From: Cupriavidus basilensis OR16 | GTDB lineage: Bacteria; Pseudomonadota; Gammaproteobacteria; Burkholderiales; Burkholderiaceae | DNA: 64,000 nt | Reading direction: 5' to 3' | Assembly: GCF_000243095.1 (NCBI RefSeq) | Contig: NZ_AHJE01000057.1 | Coordinates: 24,449-88,448 of the forward strand | Part shown: positions 9,672-18,837 of the stretch, in pieces | Layout of the letters: each line of letters starts with the position of its first letter | Numbering within the stretch: the stretch's first letter is position 1 | Notes under the pieces: model-generated | Databases searched by the model: none | What the model saw: the letters and a program-made list of their open reading frames with translations, nothing else | What the model was told of the DNA's origin: nothing | Made by a program: the position numbers and the translations under genes

Positions 9672-10193
9672 CTATGCCGCCGGCCCCGTGCCGACGGCAT
9701 GGGTAACGTCGATCTTCGTGCCGCCGGCGAGCGTCTGGTACACCACGCAATAGCGCTCGGTCAGCCGCAACAGCGTTTCGACCTGATCGGCCCGCGCGTC
9801 CGTATCCAGTTCAAACCGCACCCGGATCGCGTGGAAGCCCACGGCGGCGTCCTTGCTAACGCCAAGCGTGCCGCGAAAATCGAGGTCGCCTTCCACCAGC
9901 ACGCGCGCGCCGCGCAGTGCAATGTCCAGCGCTGTCGCTACGGCGTTCAGCGTGACCCCGGCGCAGGCAGCCAGGGCCTCCAGCAGCATGTCGCCGGAGC
10001 AGGCGCTCAGGCCGGTGCCGCCGGTGGCGGGATGCAGGCCGGCTTCGACCAGCGCCTTGCCGGTTTCGAGGCTGCAGGTGATTCCTTCACCGAGACGGCT
10101 GGAAGCCCGCAACGTGATCGATGCGGTTTCCGGGTGTTCCCGATACTTTTCCTTGAGCGGGGCCTGGAGGGTGCGGAGCTGGTCGGCGTTCAT
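9672..10193 (-). CDS. OsmC-family protein
   Basis: A 173-residue OsmC/Ohr-fold protein. The two cysteines typical of thiol peroxidases of this family are present: one in the ACAGVTLNA helix near residue 77 and one in RYCVVYQTL near residue 148. Members reduce organic hydroperoxides or act on small thiols, but some OsmC proteins lack that role. It is convergent with the broken flavin oxidase gene (15 bases apart) and has no clear operon partner. The ribosome site is weak. Confidence 0.82.
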   Translation of the reverse strand: MNADQLRTLQAPLKEKYREHPETASITLRASSRLGEGITCSLETGKALVEAGLHPATGGTGLSACSGDMLLEALAACAGVTLNAVATALDIALRGARVLVEGDLDFRGTLGVSKDAAVGFHAIRVRFELDTDARADQVETLLRLTERYCVVYQTLAGGTKIDVTHAVGTGPAA

Positions 10194-10374
10194 GGGAGTG
10201 CTCTCGACGCTAGGTGTTGGTCGTGACCGGTGGCGGTCCTGGCAGTGTAATCCTCAACGCTTCCGGGGATTTGCCATGGCGCCTGAACGGCTGGCTGCAA
10301 GGCCGCCGCAGGTTCTCCAGAAGCATGGTTCGGTCGCGTTTGCCTGATCGCCGGTTTCAGGACAACCAAGCGAT

Positions 10375-11301
10375 TCAGATCAACCGCGCCCCCGGCCAGG
10401 CCCCCGACATCACAATATTGCGCACCGACTGCCTGACTGTCTGCATGATGTCCCACAATTCAGGCACTGGCGTGCGGTTACGCGCGGTGGCGAGCGCCAC
10501 TTGCCGCGTCACTACCGGCTCCACCAGCCGGGCTGAATGCAGCCGGCCTTGCGCCACGCGATCCGCCACGGCGGCAAATGGCAGCAGGGTAGCGCCGCAG
10601 CCGTCTTCCACCAAGCGCATCGATACGGTGTTCGACGCATCGCACTCCAGCGCGAGCTGCAGGCTGGCGCCCGCCCTGGCCGCGAGCGATTCGGCCAGGA
10701 CCCGCAGGCCATGCCCGGTACTGGGCAGTATCAGCGGCACTTCGCCAAGGCGGCGTACCGGAAAGGTCGGGCCGAGGTGGCTCCAGGATGTGGGCGTGAC
10801 CAGCGTCAGGTCTTCTTCCAGCAGGATGTCGACCTTCAGCGCCCCTTGTTGCTCGGGCAGGTAGAGCAGGGCGACGTCAATCTCGCCCGCGGCCAGCCAG
10901 GCCAGCACGGGGCTCGCCAGCCCTTCGACAAAGCGCACCTTGGTCGCGGGAAAGCGCTGTTTGAGCGCGGTGCCGATGCTGGCAAACGCGGTGTTGGCGA
11001 TGGTGGGCTGTGCCGCGATCACCAACTGCGCGGGGCCCTGCGCCGACGATGCGCGGATGGCTTCGCGCGCTTCGGCCAGCGTGGCCGCTACCTGGCGGGC
11101 GTAGACGATGAGGGTCTGGCCGGCCTCGGTCAGCACCACGCCGCGCCCGCTGCGGTGGAACAGGCGGGTGTCCAGCGCGGCTTCGAGCCGGGCGATCTGC
11201 CGGCTTACGGTCGACTGGTCCGCGCCCATCTCGAGCGCGGCGCGCGAGATGCTCTGCGTGTTGGCGACGCAGACGAAGCAGGCCAGATCCTCGGAGTTCA
11301 T
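10375..11301 (-). CDS. LysR-family transcriptional regulator
   Basis: A 308-residue LysR regulator with its helix-turn-helix in the first 65 residues (ISRAALEMGADQSTVSRQI) and a co-inducer-binding domain after about residue 90. It lies eight bases downstream of the aldolase gene on the same strand, so it is probably the last gene of the receptor, dehydrogenase, isomerase, aldolase operon, an unusual place for a LysR gene, which more often faces its target. It may control that operon through the 279-base region between 14716 and 14996. Confidence 0.9.
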   Translation of the reverse strand: MNSEDLACFVCVANTQSISRAALEMGADQSTVSRQIARLEAALDTRLFHRSGRGVVLTEAGQTLIVYARQVAATLAEAREAIRASSAQGPAQLVIAAQPTIANTAFASIGTALKQRFPATKVRFVEGLASPVLAWLAAGEIDVALLYLPEQQGALKVDILLEEDLTLVTPTSWSHLGPTFPVRRLGEVPLILPSTGHGLRVLAESLAARAGASLQLALECDASNTVSMRLVEDGCGATLLPFAAVADRVAQGRLHSARLVEPVVTRQVALATARNRTPVPELWDIMQTVRQSVRNIVMSGAWPGARLI

Positions 11302-11309
11302 CGCGACGC

Positions 11310-12101
11310 TCAGCCGGCGAAGCGATCGCGCAGTGCCTGCGTCGCGGTACGGAAGAGATTCTGGTCCAGGCCCACCGCCACGAAGCTCGCGCCCATGTCC
11401 AGGTAGCGGCGCGCGTCGGCTTCCACCGGCGTCAGCGTGCCCACGGCCTTGCCGGCGCGCTTGGCGGCCTCGAAGATGCGCGCCACTTGCACCTGCACTT
11501 CGGGATGGTTGGGGTTGCCGAGGTGGCCGCAGGCGGCCGCCAGGTCATTCGGGCCGATAAAGATGCCGTCCACGCCATCCACCGCGCAGATCTCGTCGGC
11601 CGCATCCACGCCTTTCTGGCTCTCGATCTGCACCAGCACGCAGATATTGTCGTTGATCTGGCTGAAGTACTCCGGCACCGTGCCGTAGCGGTTGCTGCGC
11701 TGGACCATCGACACGCCGCGCACGCCAGCGGGCGGGTAGCGGGTGGCGCTCACCGCGCGCTCGGCCTGCTCGGCGCTCTCCACGAAGGGAATCAGGAAAT
11801 TATAGAAACCGATATCCAGCAGGCGCTTCATCAGCACCGGATCGTTGACGGGAGGGCGCACTACCGGCGCGCTCGCGCTGCCTTGCAGCGCCATCAGTTG
11901 CGGGATGAAGGTCAGCACATCGTTGGGCGAATGCTCGCCATCGAGCAGCAGCCAGTCGAAGCCGGCCAGGCCGAGGATCTCGGTGGTGGTGGCGTTGCCG
12001 AGCGAGCACCAGCACCCGATCGCGCGCTTGCGCGCCAGCACGTCGGCACGAAAGCGGTTGGGCAGGGGCGAGGGCAAGCTCGAATTCGGGAGGGTGGACA
12101 T
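11310..12101 (-). CDS. HpcH/HpaI aldolase, 2-dehydro-3-deoxyglucarate aldolase-like
   Basis: A class II (metal-dependent) aldolase of 263 residues that closely resembles GarL. GarL cleaves 5-dehydro-4-deoxyglucarate or 2-dehydro-3-deoxyglucarate to pyruvate and tartronate semialdehyde. Visible marks are DGEHSPND with the catalytic His at about residue 57, [10 protein letters not shown], the metal-ligand Glu in VQIESQKG, and [14 protein letters not shown]. The start at 12101 was chosen because upstream sequence is unrelated; GGAAC sits 11 bases before it. Neighbours are a CHMI-like isomerase, an Ldh-family dehydrogenase and a Bug receptor. The true substrate may differ from that of GarL. Confidence 0.85.
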   Translation of the reverse strand: MSTLPNSSLPSPLPNRFRADVLARKRAIGCWCSLGNATTTEILGLAGFDWLLLDGEHSPNDVLTFIPQLMALQGSASAPVVRPPVNDPVLMKRLLDIGFYNFLIPFVESAEQAERAVSATRYPPAGVRGVSMVQRSNRYGTVPEYFSQINDNICVLVQIESQKGVDAADEICAVDGVDGIFIGPNDLAAACGHLGNPNHPEVQVQVARIFEAAKRAGKAVGTLTPVEADARRYLDMGASFVAVGLDQNLFRTATQALRDRFAG

Positions 12102-12219
12102 CACGATGGTGTTCCTGTTTTCAGTCTGGGAGGCGAATGCCTCAGCCGATGATGCCGGTCTGCCAGGGCGGCGTGGTCCTTCATGCCGCCGTTGACAGGC
12201 TGCTTGCTTGCCTGGCGGG

Positions 12220-12594
12220 TCAGTGCGAGCCGCTGACGATCTGCTTGGTGAAGCTGGCGCGCTCCATCTGGACCACCTCCACGCTGACCTGCACGCTGTC
12301 TTCCGAGTTGGCTGGGCGCACCGCGTCGGCAATGATCTCGCAGATCGCTTGACTCAGTGCCTGGCGCACGGCCAGGTCGCGGCCGTCCAGGATGTGCAGG
12401 CGCGCATGGACGAAGGCGCGCTCGCGCGCCTCGGTGCCCTGGCGGTAGGAGGTCAGCGTGATGCAGCGTGACTTGATGTCCGGCTCGCCGAACTGGCCTG
12501 AGGCCAGCAGCGCGGCATTGGCTTCGTCCAGCAGTTCTTCCTGCGAGCAGGTCAGCCGGGTGTTTTCGGTGATTTCAATGATGAGGTGCGGCAT
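12220..12594 (-). CDS. CHMI/tautomerase-superfamily protein (HpaF-like)
   Basis: A 124-residue protein of the 5-carboxymethyl-2-hydroxymuconate isomerase family. After Met removal it starts with Pro, the catalytic base of the tautomerase superfamily, in [10 protein letters not shown]. The rest fits the CHMI fold ([12 protein letters not shown] in the C-terminal helix). In homoprotocatechuate catabolism this enzyme works next to HpaI-type aldolases, and an HpcH/HpaI aldolase gene lies just downstream here. No other homoprotocatechuate gene is seen, so the isomerase probably serves another keto-enol substrate. Confidence 0.8.
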   Translation of the reverse strand: MPHLIIEITENTRLTCSQEELLDEANAALLASGQFGEPDIKSRCITLTSYRQGTEARERAFVHARLHILDGRDLAVRQALSQAICEIIADAVRPANSEDSVQVSVEVVQMERASFTKQIVSGSH

Positions 12595-12639
12595 GGTGGC
12601 TAGGCCTGAAAGTTACGGTTGGTTGCCGGGGCGGGCGGA

Positions 12640-13540
12640 CTAGTCCACCGCCAGCCGCGATAGCGGGCCGGGCGATTTGCCTCGGGCCGCGTGCACGCGC
12701 GCGGCGGCATCGTCGAGCTGGGCCAGCGTGCCGCTGTCCACCGGCATGAACTCGGCGCGGGCACGGCGCCACGCGCGCTCAGGCTCGCCGGGCAGCAGGA
12801 TGGCATCGGTGCCGGGCTGCAGGTGCGACGAGCGCAGCCAGTCGACGAAGGCCTGCACTTCATGGCCAAAGGTGGTGCTGCTGCCCAGGCGTTCCGGATC
12901 GAACACGATGGCCAGCATGTTGTTCCAGACCGCGTGCGGGCACCGTCACGCCCTTGTTGTTGGCCACGCGCACCTTGCCCAGCGCGATCGCGCTGGTGGC
13001 GAAATCCATCACCAGCGGCTCGCCGCCGGCCACCGGCACGCCGATGGTGAACGGGTTGGTGCCATAGCGCGCCTCATAGCCGCCATGCGGGGCCACGATC
13101 GGCTTGGATAGCACATTGACGAAGTGGATGGAGATCATGCCGGCAGCGGTAGCTTGCTCGGCCCAATGGCCAACCCGGCCAAGATGGTGCGAGCTGCGTA
13201 GCCCCAGCACGCATACGCCGTGCGCGCGCGCGCGCTCGATGGCCAGGCCCATGGCTTCCTCGGTCACCGCCTGGCCCATGCCGCGGTTGCCATCCAGGCT
13301 GAGGATGCCGCCAGCCTCGTGCACCACGCTCACGCGCTGGTTCAGTTGAAGCTGCTCGCCTTGCCAGGACATCACATACTTCGGGATCATGCCGACCCCG
13401 TGCGAGTCGTGGCCTGACAGGTTGGCGCCGACCAGGTGGTCGGCGGTCAGGCGGGCCTCGCGGGTATCGGAGCCGGCGGCGAGCCAGAGATCGACCACCC
13501 ATTGATGGAGGGCGGGAGTCGGGATGCGGTGTTCACTCAT
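12640..13540 (-). pseudogene. Ldh-family (malate/L-lactate-type) dehydrogenase, internal deletion
   Basis: An NAD(P)-dependent oxidoreductase of the Ldh2/malate dehydrogenase family, which handles 2-hydroxy acids. The N-terminal frame starts at 13540 (MSEHRIPT) and shows GHDSHGVGMIP and the catalytic-region SSHHLGRVGHW, then GTNPFTIGVP. At about 12925-12945 the frame breaks, and the C-terminal part resumes with NNMLAIVFDPERLG. Full-length proteins have some 60-70 residues there, including the HKGYGL region, so a block of roughly 200 bases is missing. The gene sits between the Bug receptor and the CHMI-like gene. Confidence 0.82.
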
Positions 13541-13663
13541 GGGCTTGGGCGTTGAAAGAGGAGGGGAGATCGGTGGGGAAATCGGTAGAACAAGGCGGCC
13601 CCCATGATAAGCCGCCGGGCCCGGCTTGGGTACCCGGCAAGCCATGCGAGCCATGCGCCGGCG

Positions 13664-14716
13664 TCATTCCGCCCGGATGTTCGCGCTCTTGATGAGTTGC
13701 GCCCACTTGGCCACTTCGCTCTTCTGGAACGCGGCCAGTTCGGCCGGGCCCGCGCCGGAAGGCTCGATCCCGAGCGAGGCCAGCCGAGCGCGCATGTCCG
13801 GCTCCTGGATGATCTTGCCGATGTCCGTGGCAAGGCGGTTGACGATGGGCGCGGGGGTGCCGGCGGGGGCGAACACGGCTTGCCAGGAAACGATCTCGTA
13901 GCCTTGCAGCTTCGGGCCGCCGGCCTCGGCGATCGTGGCGACGTCAGGCAGTTCGCGCGAGCGCTTGGCGGCGGTGGTGGCCAGCGCCCGGAACTTGCCG
14001 GACTGGATCATCGGCATGGCGGCCACGCTGTTCTCGAACAAGACATCGACCTGGTTGCCCAGCAAGGCCTGCACGGCCGGGCTGCTGCCCTTGAACGGCA
14101 CGTGGAGCAGCTTGACGCCGGCCATGCTGGAGAACAGCTCGCCGGCCAGATGCTGCGAGGTGCCGTTACCAGCCGAGCCGAAGGAGACCGCGCCGGGCTT
14201 GGCCTTGGCGGCGGCGATCACGTCTTGCACGTTCTTCCACGGGCTGTTGGCGTTGACCACCAGCAGGTTGGGCAGCGTGCCGATCAGGGCCACGGGCTGA
14301 AAGCTCTTGATCGGGTCGTACGGCATCTTCGGGTACAGGCTCACATTGATCGAGTGCGAGCTGATGGTGCCGCCGACCAGGGTGTAACCATCCGGCGCGG
14401 CCTTGGCCACGTAGTCGGAGCCGATATTGCCGCCTGCGCCGGCACGGTTTTCCACCACCACCGGCTGGCCGATCATCTGCGACAGGCGCTGGCCGATCAG
14501 GCGGCCGAGCACGTCGGTGGTGCCGCCCGCGGCAAAGGGAACCACATAGCTGATCGGCTTGGCCGGCCAGGCGTCCTGTGCATGGGCCGGGGCGCCAACG
14601 GTCGACAGGGCGCAGGCAAGCAGGCCTAAGGCGAGGCGGCAACGGGAAAGCGGATGGGACCGGCGGGACCGATGGGCTGGCTGGCTGGCCCGGAGGGGCC
14701 GCAGGTGCAGAAGCAT
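13664..14716 (-). CDS. Bug-family tripartite tricarboxylate receptor
   Basis: A complete periplasmic receptor of 350 residues. A basic N-terminus leads to a signal peptide with hydrophobic core at about residues 27-40 and an AHA-Q cleavage site near residue 47. The mature chain has the family opening WPAKPISYVVPFAAGGTTD, VVVENRAGAGG, KAAPDGYTL and HVPFKGSSPA. Such receptors bind carboxylates and either feed a TctAB permease or act in sensing; no permease genes are seen here. It starts a minus-strand operon with an Ldh-family gene, a CHMI-like isomerase, an HpaI-type aldolase and a LysR. A GGAGA site precedes the start. Confidence 0.92.
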   Translation of the reverse strand: MLLHLRPLRASQPAHRSRRSHPLSRCRLALGLLACALSTVGAPAHAQDAWPAKPISYVVPFAAGGTTDVLGRLIGQRLSQMIGQPVVVENRAGAGGNIGSDYVAKAAPDGYTLVGGTISSHSINVSLYPKMPYDPIKSFQPVALIGTLPNLLVVNANSPWKNVQDVIAAAKAKPGAVSFGSAGNGTSQHLAGELFSSMAGVKLLHVPFKGSSPAVQALLGNQVDVLFENSVAAMPMIQSGKFRALATTAAKRSRELPDVATIAEAGGPKLQGYEIVSWQAVFAPAGTPAPIVNRLATDIGKIIQEPDMRARLASLGIEPSGAGPAELAAFQKSEVAKWAQLIKSANIRAE

Positions 14717-14865
14717 GTCTTGGTCTCCATGGTATTTTTGTCTTGGCTATCGTCCTTTGCGCTGCGTTGCACGGCCGCTATGATCTGGCAAGCGGCACAT
14801 GTGGCAGGGCGGGATCGCCTGGCAACAATCTACACGCGTGCTGCAGCAGTAGCCTTGCGTTTCAT

Positions 14866-14889
14866 GCATAACAGAAATGCGCCTTATGC
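14866..14889. promoter_or_regulatory. Candidate operator in the divergent Bug/ThDP control region
   Basis: GCATAA at 14866-14871 and its exact inverse TTATGC at 14884-14889 are separated by 12 bases. This lies in the 279-base gap between the Bug receptor start (14716, minus) and the ThDP enzyme start (14996, plus). The symmetry suits a dimeric regulator such as a LysR protein; no functional evidence exists. Confidence 0.3.
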
Positions 14890-14995
14890 CAAGCGCTCAA
14901 AGCATTCGCGACATAACAATCGCTACATTCCCGGGCCTTCCGGATCCCCGTGAGCCGGCCCCGGCCTGATCGCACCGCACCATTGCTTCCCTGCC

Positions 14996-16708
14996 ATGAC
15001 CAGCCAATCCGTTGCAGCTACCGTGTCTTCCTCCTCCTCTTCTTCAACCACCGCCAAGCCGGCGGCCCGCTCCGGCGGCCGGGTCCTGGTGGATGCGCTG
15101 CGCATCCATGGCGCCGAGCGCATCTTCTGCGTGCCCGGTGAGAGCTTCCTGGATGTCCTTGACGCACTGCACGATCAACCCGCCATCGACCTGATCGTCT
15201 GCAAGCACGAAGGCGCGGCGGCCAATATGGCTGAGGCCGATGGCAAGCTCACCGGCCGGCCGGGCATCTGCTTTGTCACGCGCGGGCCGGGTGCTACCCA
15301 CGCCAGCATCGGCGTGCATATCGCGGCGCAGGATTCCACGCCGATGCTGCTCTTCGTTGGGCAGATCGCCCGCGGCCACAAGGGCAGGGAGGCCTTCCAG
15401 GAGGTTGACTACGGCGCCATGTTCGGCTCCATCGCCAAGTGGGTGGTGGAGATCGAGGATCCGGCTCGTATCCCCGAGCTGGTGGCGCGCGCGTTCCAGT
15501 GCGCGACGTCGGGCCGGCCGGGCCCGGTGGTGATTTCCCTGCCGGAAGACGTGCTGGACGGCCTGTGCGAGGTGGCCGATACCGGCCGCTATCGCCCGGT
15601 GGCGGCGGCACCGGGCGCGGCTGATGCCGATGCACTCGCGACCGCGCTGGCCGGGGCCGAGCGCCCGCTGGTGATTGCCGGCGGCGCCAACTGGAGCGCG
15701 CGCGCCGCGGCCGATTTTGCGGCCTTCGTGCAGCGCTGGAACCTGCCGGTGGCCTGCGCCTTCCGCCGCCAGGACGTGTTCGACAACCGTGACCCGCACT
15801 ACGTCGGGCACCTCAGCCTGGGCGTGAACCCGGCGCTGGCCGAGCGCGTGCGCACGGCCGACGTGATCCTGGCCTTCGGCACGCGGCTGGGCGATATCGT
15901 GACCGACGGCTATACCTTGCTGGAGGCCCCGCAGCCGCGCCAGCGCCTGTTCCACCTGCATGCCGACAGCGCCGAGCTGGGCCGCGTCTACCAGCCCGAG
16001 CTGGCCATCCACGCGGGCATCGAACCCGGCGCTGCCATGCTGGCCGCGCTCACGCCGCCGGCGGCGGCGCGCTGGGGCAATTGGACCAGCGCCGCGCGCG
16101 CCGCGCATGGCGCCTTCGTGGCCCCGGCCAAGCCGCACCCGCAGCTCACCGGCGTGGACATGGGTGCCGTGATCGCGCACCTGGACCGCGTCCTGCCCGA
16201 CGATGCGGTGCTGACCAATGGCGCTGGCAACTACACGGTCTGGCTGCATCGCTACTATGCCTATCGGCAGCCGCGCACCGAGCTGGCCCCCACCTGCGGC
16301 GCCATGGGCTACGGCCTGCCCGCGGCGGTCGCCGCCAAGCTGCGCGACCCGCAGCGCACGGTGGTGTGCTTTGCCGGCGACGGCTGCTTCCTGATGTACC
16401 CGCAAGAAGTGGCCACGGCCGCGCAGTACGGCGCCAACCTGATCGTGGTGGTGGTCAACAACGGCATGTACGGCACCATCCGCATGCATCAGGAAAAGCG
16501 CTATCCCGGACGCGTCAGCGGCACGGATATCCCGAGCCCGGATTTCGTGGCGATGGCGCAATCGTGCGGAGCCTGGGCCGAGCGCGTGACGCGCACGGAA
16601 GACTTCGCCGCGGCCTTTGCGCGTGCCCAGGCCGCGGGCAAGCCCGCCGTGCTGGAACTGGTCACGGACCCGCGCCAGATCACCCCGGCGATGCGGATCG
16701 CGGACTAA
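14996..16708 (+). CDS. Thiamine-diphosphate enzyme, acetolactate-synthase-like
   Basis: A 570-residue enzyme of the ThDP decarboxylase/carboligase family with the three expected domains. The N-terminal pyrimidine-binding domain has the activating Glu in CKHEGAAANM (about residue 71). A central FAD/NAD-like domain follows, and the C-terminal pyrophosphate domain has GDGCF near residue 461 and NNGMYG near 487, the metal-ThDP motif. The first 25 residues are rich in Ser and Thr and poorly conserved, so the start could lie slightly downstream. It opens an operon with a GlcD-like oxidase, a Bug receptor and an Ldh-family dehydrogenase. It probably acts on a 2-oxo acid made by those dehydrogenases; it need not be an acetolactate synthase. 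Confidence 0.85.
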   Translation: MTSQSVAATVSSSSSSSTTAKPAARSGGRVLVDALRIHGAERIFCVPGESFLDVLDALHDQPAIDLIVCKHEGAAANMAEADGKLTGRPGICFVTRGPGATHASIGVHIAAQDSTPMLLFVGQIARGHKGREAFQEVDYGAMFGSIAKWVVEIEDPARIPELVARAFQCATSGRPGPVVISLPEDVLDGLCEVADTGRYRPVAAAPGAADADALATALAGAERPLVIAGGANWSARAAADFAAFVQRWNLPVACAFRRQDVFDNRDPHYVGHLSLGVNPALAERVRTADVILAFGTRLGDIVTDGYTLLEAPQPRQRLFHLHADSAELGRVYQPELAIHAGIEPGAAMLAALTPPAAARWGNWTSAARAAHGAFVAPAKPHPQLTGVDMGAVIAHLDRVLPDDAVLTNGAGNYTVWLHRYYAYRQPRTELAPTCGAMGYGLPAAVAAKLRDPQRTVVCFAGDGCFLMYPQEVATAAQYGANLIVVVVNNGMYGTIRMHQEKRYPGRVSGTDIPSPDFVAMAQSCGAWAERVTRTEDFAAAFARAQAAGKPAVLELVTDPRQITPAMRIAD

Positions 16709-16769
16709 AGGAAAAAGCAAAAAAACAAAAAACGAAAAACGAAAAACAAAAAACAAAAAACAAAAATAC
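16709..16769 (+). repeat. A-rich heptanucleotide repeat between two genes
   Basis: The spacer after the ThDP gene is made almost only of A, C and G with long A runs, very unlike the surrounding GC-rich DNA. Five exact-length units of the form RAAAAAC lie in tandem at 16727-16761. A proper ribosome site (AGGAGA at 16774-16779) for the next gene follows. Repeat-number change would alter spacing but not a reading frame. Confidence 0.85.
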
Positions 16770-16786
16770 AAGACAGGAGACACCAC

Positions 16787-18211
16787 ATGACCGATGCCAC
16801 GCTGGCCGGCTTGCGCAGCCAGTTTGCCGGCCGCTTGCTGACCACCGCCGAGGACACGGCGCCGTTTCTCACCGACTGGCGCCGCAGCCGCACCGGCCGC
16901 GCCCTGGCGGTGGCGCAGCCCGATAGCACTGCCGACGTGGCGGCCATCGTGCGCTGGTGCGCAGCGCACCAGGTGCCGCTGGTGCCGCAGGGTGGCAATA
17001 CCGGCATGGTCGGCGGCGCCATCCCCGACGACGGCGGCCGCGCGCTGGTGCTTTCCACGGCGCGGCTGAACCGCATCCGCGAGATCGATCCGCTCAACAA
17101 TACGTTGACCGCCGAGGCGGGCTGCATCCTGGCCGCCGTCCAGCAGGCGGCGCAGGATGCCGGGCGCCTGTACCCGCTGTCGCTCGGCGCTGAGGGCAGT
17201 TGCACCATCGGCGGCAATCTCGCCAGCAACGCGGGCGGCGTGCAGGTGCTGCGCTACGGCAATACGCGCGAGCTGTGCCTGGGGCTGGAAGTGGTGACGC
17301 CCGACGGCGAGTTATGGGACGGCCTGCGCGGCCTGCGCAAGGACAACACCGGCTACGACCTCAAGCAGCTCTTCATCGGTGCGGAGGGCACGCTGGGCGT
17401 GATCACCGCCGCCACCCTCAAGTTGTTCCCGCGCCCGGCAGCGCGCATGACAGCGCTGGCGGCCGTGAGCGATCCGCAGGCGGCGTTGCGCCTGCTGGAA
17501 CTGGCCCAGCGCCGGCTGGCCGCCACGCTGACGGCGTTCGAGCTGATGAGCGACGTGTGCGTGGCGCTGGTGGCGCGCCATTTCCCGGATTGCCGCACGC
17601 CCTTCGAACAGGCGCATCCGTGGTATGTGCTGCTGGAGAGCAGCGATCCGCATGGCGAGGCGCGCGCCACGCAGGCCTTCGGGGAGCTGATGGAAGAGGC
17701 CTTCGAGGCCGGCATCGTGGCCGACGCCGCCATTGCCGCATCGCTGGCGCAGTCCGACGGCCTGTGGCGGATCCGCCATCACCTGCCGGATGCCCAGTCG
17801 CTGGAGGGCGACAACCTCAAGCACGACATCTCGGTGCCGATCTCCGCGATTGCCGAGTTCATCGCGCACACCGGCGCCGCCATCGTGGCCGCCAACCCGG
17901 GCGCACGGGTGATTGCATTTGGCCACTTGGGTGACGGCAACCTGCACTACAACGTCAGCGCGCCATACGGCGTTGCGCAACCGGACTTTGTGCGGGCCAA
18001 CGGCGCGGCCATCGGCGCGCTGGTGTACGAGGCCGTGCACCGCGTGCGCGGCTCGATCTCGGCCGAACATGGCATCGGCCAGCTCAAGGTCGAAAAAAAC
18101 GCGCACTACAAATCCGCCGTGGAAATGGCGCTAATGCAAAAGATCAAGCAGGCGCTGGACCCGCGCGGGCTGATGAACCCGGGCCGGCTGCTGCCGGGCG
18201 CATCGCGCTGA
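16787..18211 (+). CDS. FAD-binding oxidoreductase, GlcD/D-2-hydroxy-acid dehydrogenase type
   Basis: A 474-residue flavoprotein of the D-lactate / D-2-hydroxyglutarate / GlcD group. The PCMH FAD-binding domain shows VPQGGNTGMVGGA near residue 68 and GAEGSCTIGGNLASNAGG, then RKDNTGYDLKQLFIGAEGT. The C-terminal FAD-oxidase domain has FGHLGDGNLHYN and the ISAEHGIGQLK active-site region, ending with the family tail LMNPGRLLP. It is complete and has AGGAGA before the start. It should oxidise a D-2-hydroxy acid to the 2-oxo acid, which the upstream ThDP enzyme could then decarboxylate or ligate. Confidence 0.88.
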   Translation: MTDATLAGLRSQFAGRLLTTAEDTAPFLTDWRRSRTGRALAVAQPDSTADVAAIVRWCAAHQVPLVPQGGNTGMVGGAIPDDGGRALVLSTARLNRIREIDPLNNTLTAEAGCILAAVQQAAQDAGRLYPLSLGAEGSCTIGGNLASNAGGVQVLRYGNTRELCLGLEVVTPDGELWDGLRGLRKDNTGYDLKQLFIGAEGTLGVITAATLKLFPRPAARMTALAAVSDPQAALRLLELAQRRLAATLTAFELMSDVCVALVARHFPDCRTPFEQAHPWYVLLESSDPHGEARATQAFGELMEEAFEAGIVADAAIAASLAQSDGLWRIRHHLPDAQSLEGDNLKHDISVPISAIAEFIAHTGAAIVAANPGARVIAFGHLGDGNLHYNVSAPYGVAQPDFVRANGAAIGALVYEAVHRVRGSISAEHGIGQLKVEKNAHYKSAVEMALMQKIKQALDPRGLMNPGRLLPGASR

Positions 18212-18253
18212 GTACACCGCGCGCACCACGACAAGAACCACAGAGGAGACACC

Positions 18254-18795
18254 ATGCACCAAGGCTATCAGCCGTCGCGCCGCACGCTGCCCGCGGTCCT
18301 GGCCGCCATCGCCGCATACGTGGCGTTGCCGGCGCGGTCATGACCGGCACCCAGATGGTGCATGTGCCTTACAAGGGCAGCGCGCTGGCGGTGACGGACC
18401 TGATGGGCGGCCAGGTGCAGATCATGTTCGATAACGCGCCGACCTCGCTGCCCTTCGTCAAGTCCGGCAAGCTCACGGCGCTCGCGGTGACCGGCACCCA
18501 GCGCATGAGCGCGCTGCCCAATGTGCCGACGATGGAAGAGGCGGGCCTGCCGGGCTTTGTGACCGGCTCCTGGTTCGGCCTGTTCGCGCCCGCCGGCACG
18601 CCGCGCGAGATCGTGGCGAAGGTGAGCGACGCGGTGATGGCGGCCATGCGCAGGCCCGAGTTCCGCGAGCAGCTGGTCAACGCCGGCGCAGAGCACGGCC
18701 CCAAGCCCGCCGCCGAGTTTCAGAGCTTTGCGCTGGCCGAGAAGGTGCGCTGGGAAAAGGTCGTCAAAGCTGCCGGCGTTTCGGTCAACGAGTAA
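18254..18795 (+). pseudogene. Bug-family receptor with the middle missing
   Basis: A start at 18254 (GAGGAGAC upstream) begins a signal peptide that reads for only about 29 residues before a stop near 18342. From there another frame gives the C-terminal half of a Bug receptor: HVPYKGSALAVTDLMGG, PTMEEAGLPGF and APAGTPREIVAK, to a stop at 18795. Receptors of this family have about 320 residues; roughly 140-150 from the middle, including PYPPGG and KAAPDG marks, are absent. The loss spans signal peptide to mid-domain, so no working receptor is possible. It follows the FAD oxidoreductase and precedes the Ldh-family gene, the same order as the Bug-Ldh pair of the divergent operon. Confidence 0.85.
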
Positions 18796-18837
18796 AACCC
18801 TGGGCGCGCCATGCGCGCCGGATCTGACGGAGCCCCT

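Noticed and set aside
15044-16969. Long open frame antisense to the ThDP gene
   Set aside because: It is rich in Arg, His, Gly and Ala, has no family resemblance and is the usual by-product of high G+C codon bias on the opposite strand.
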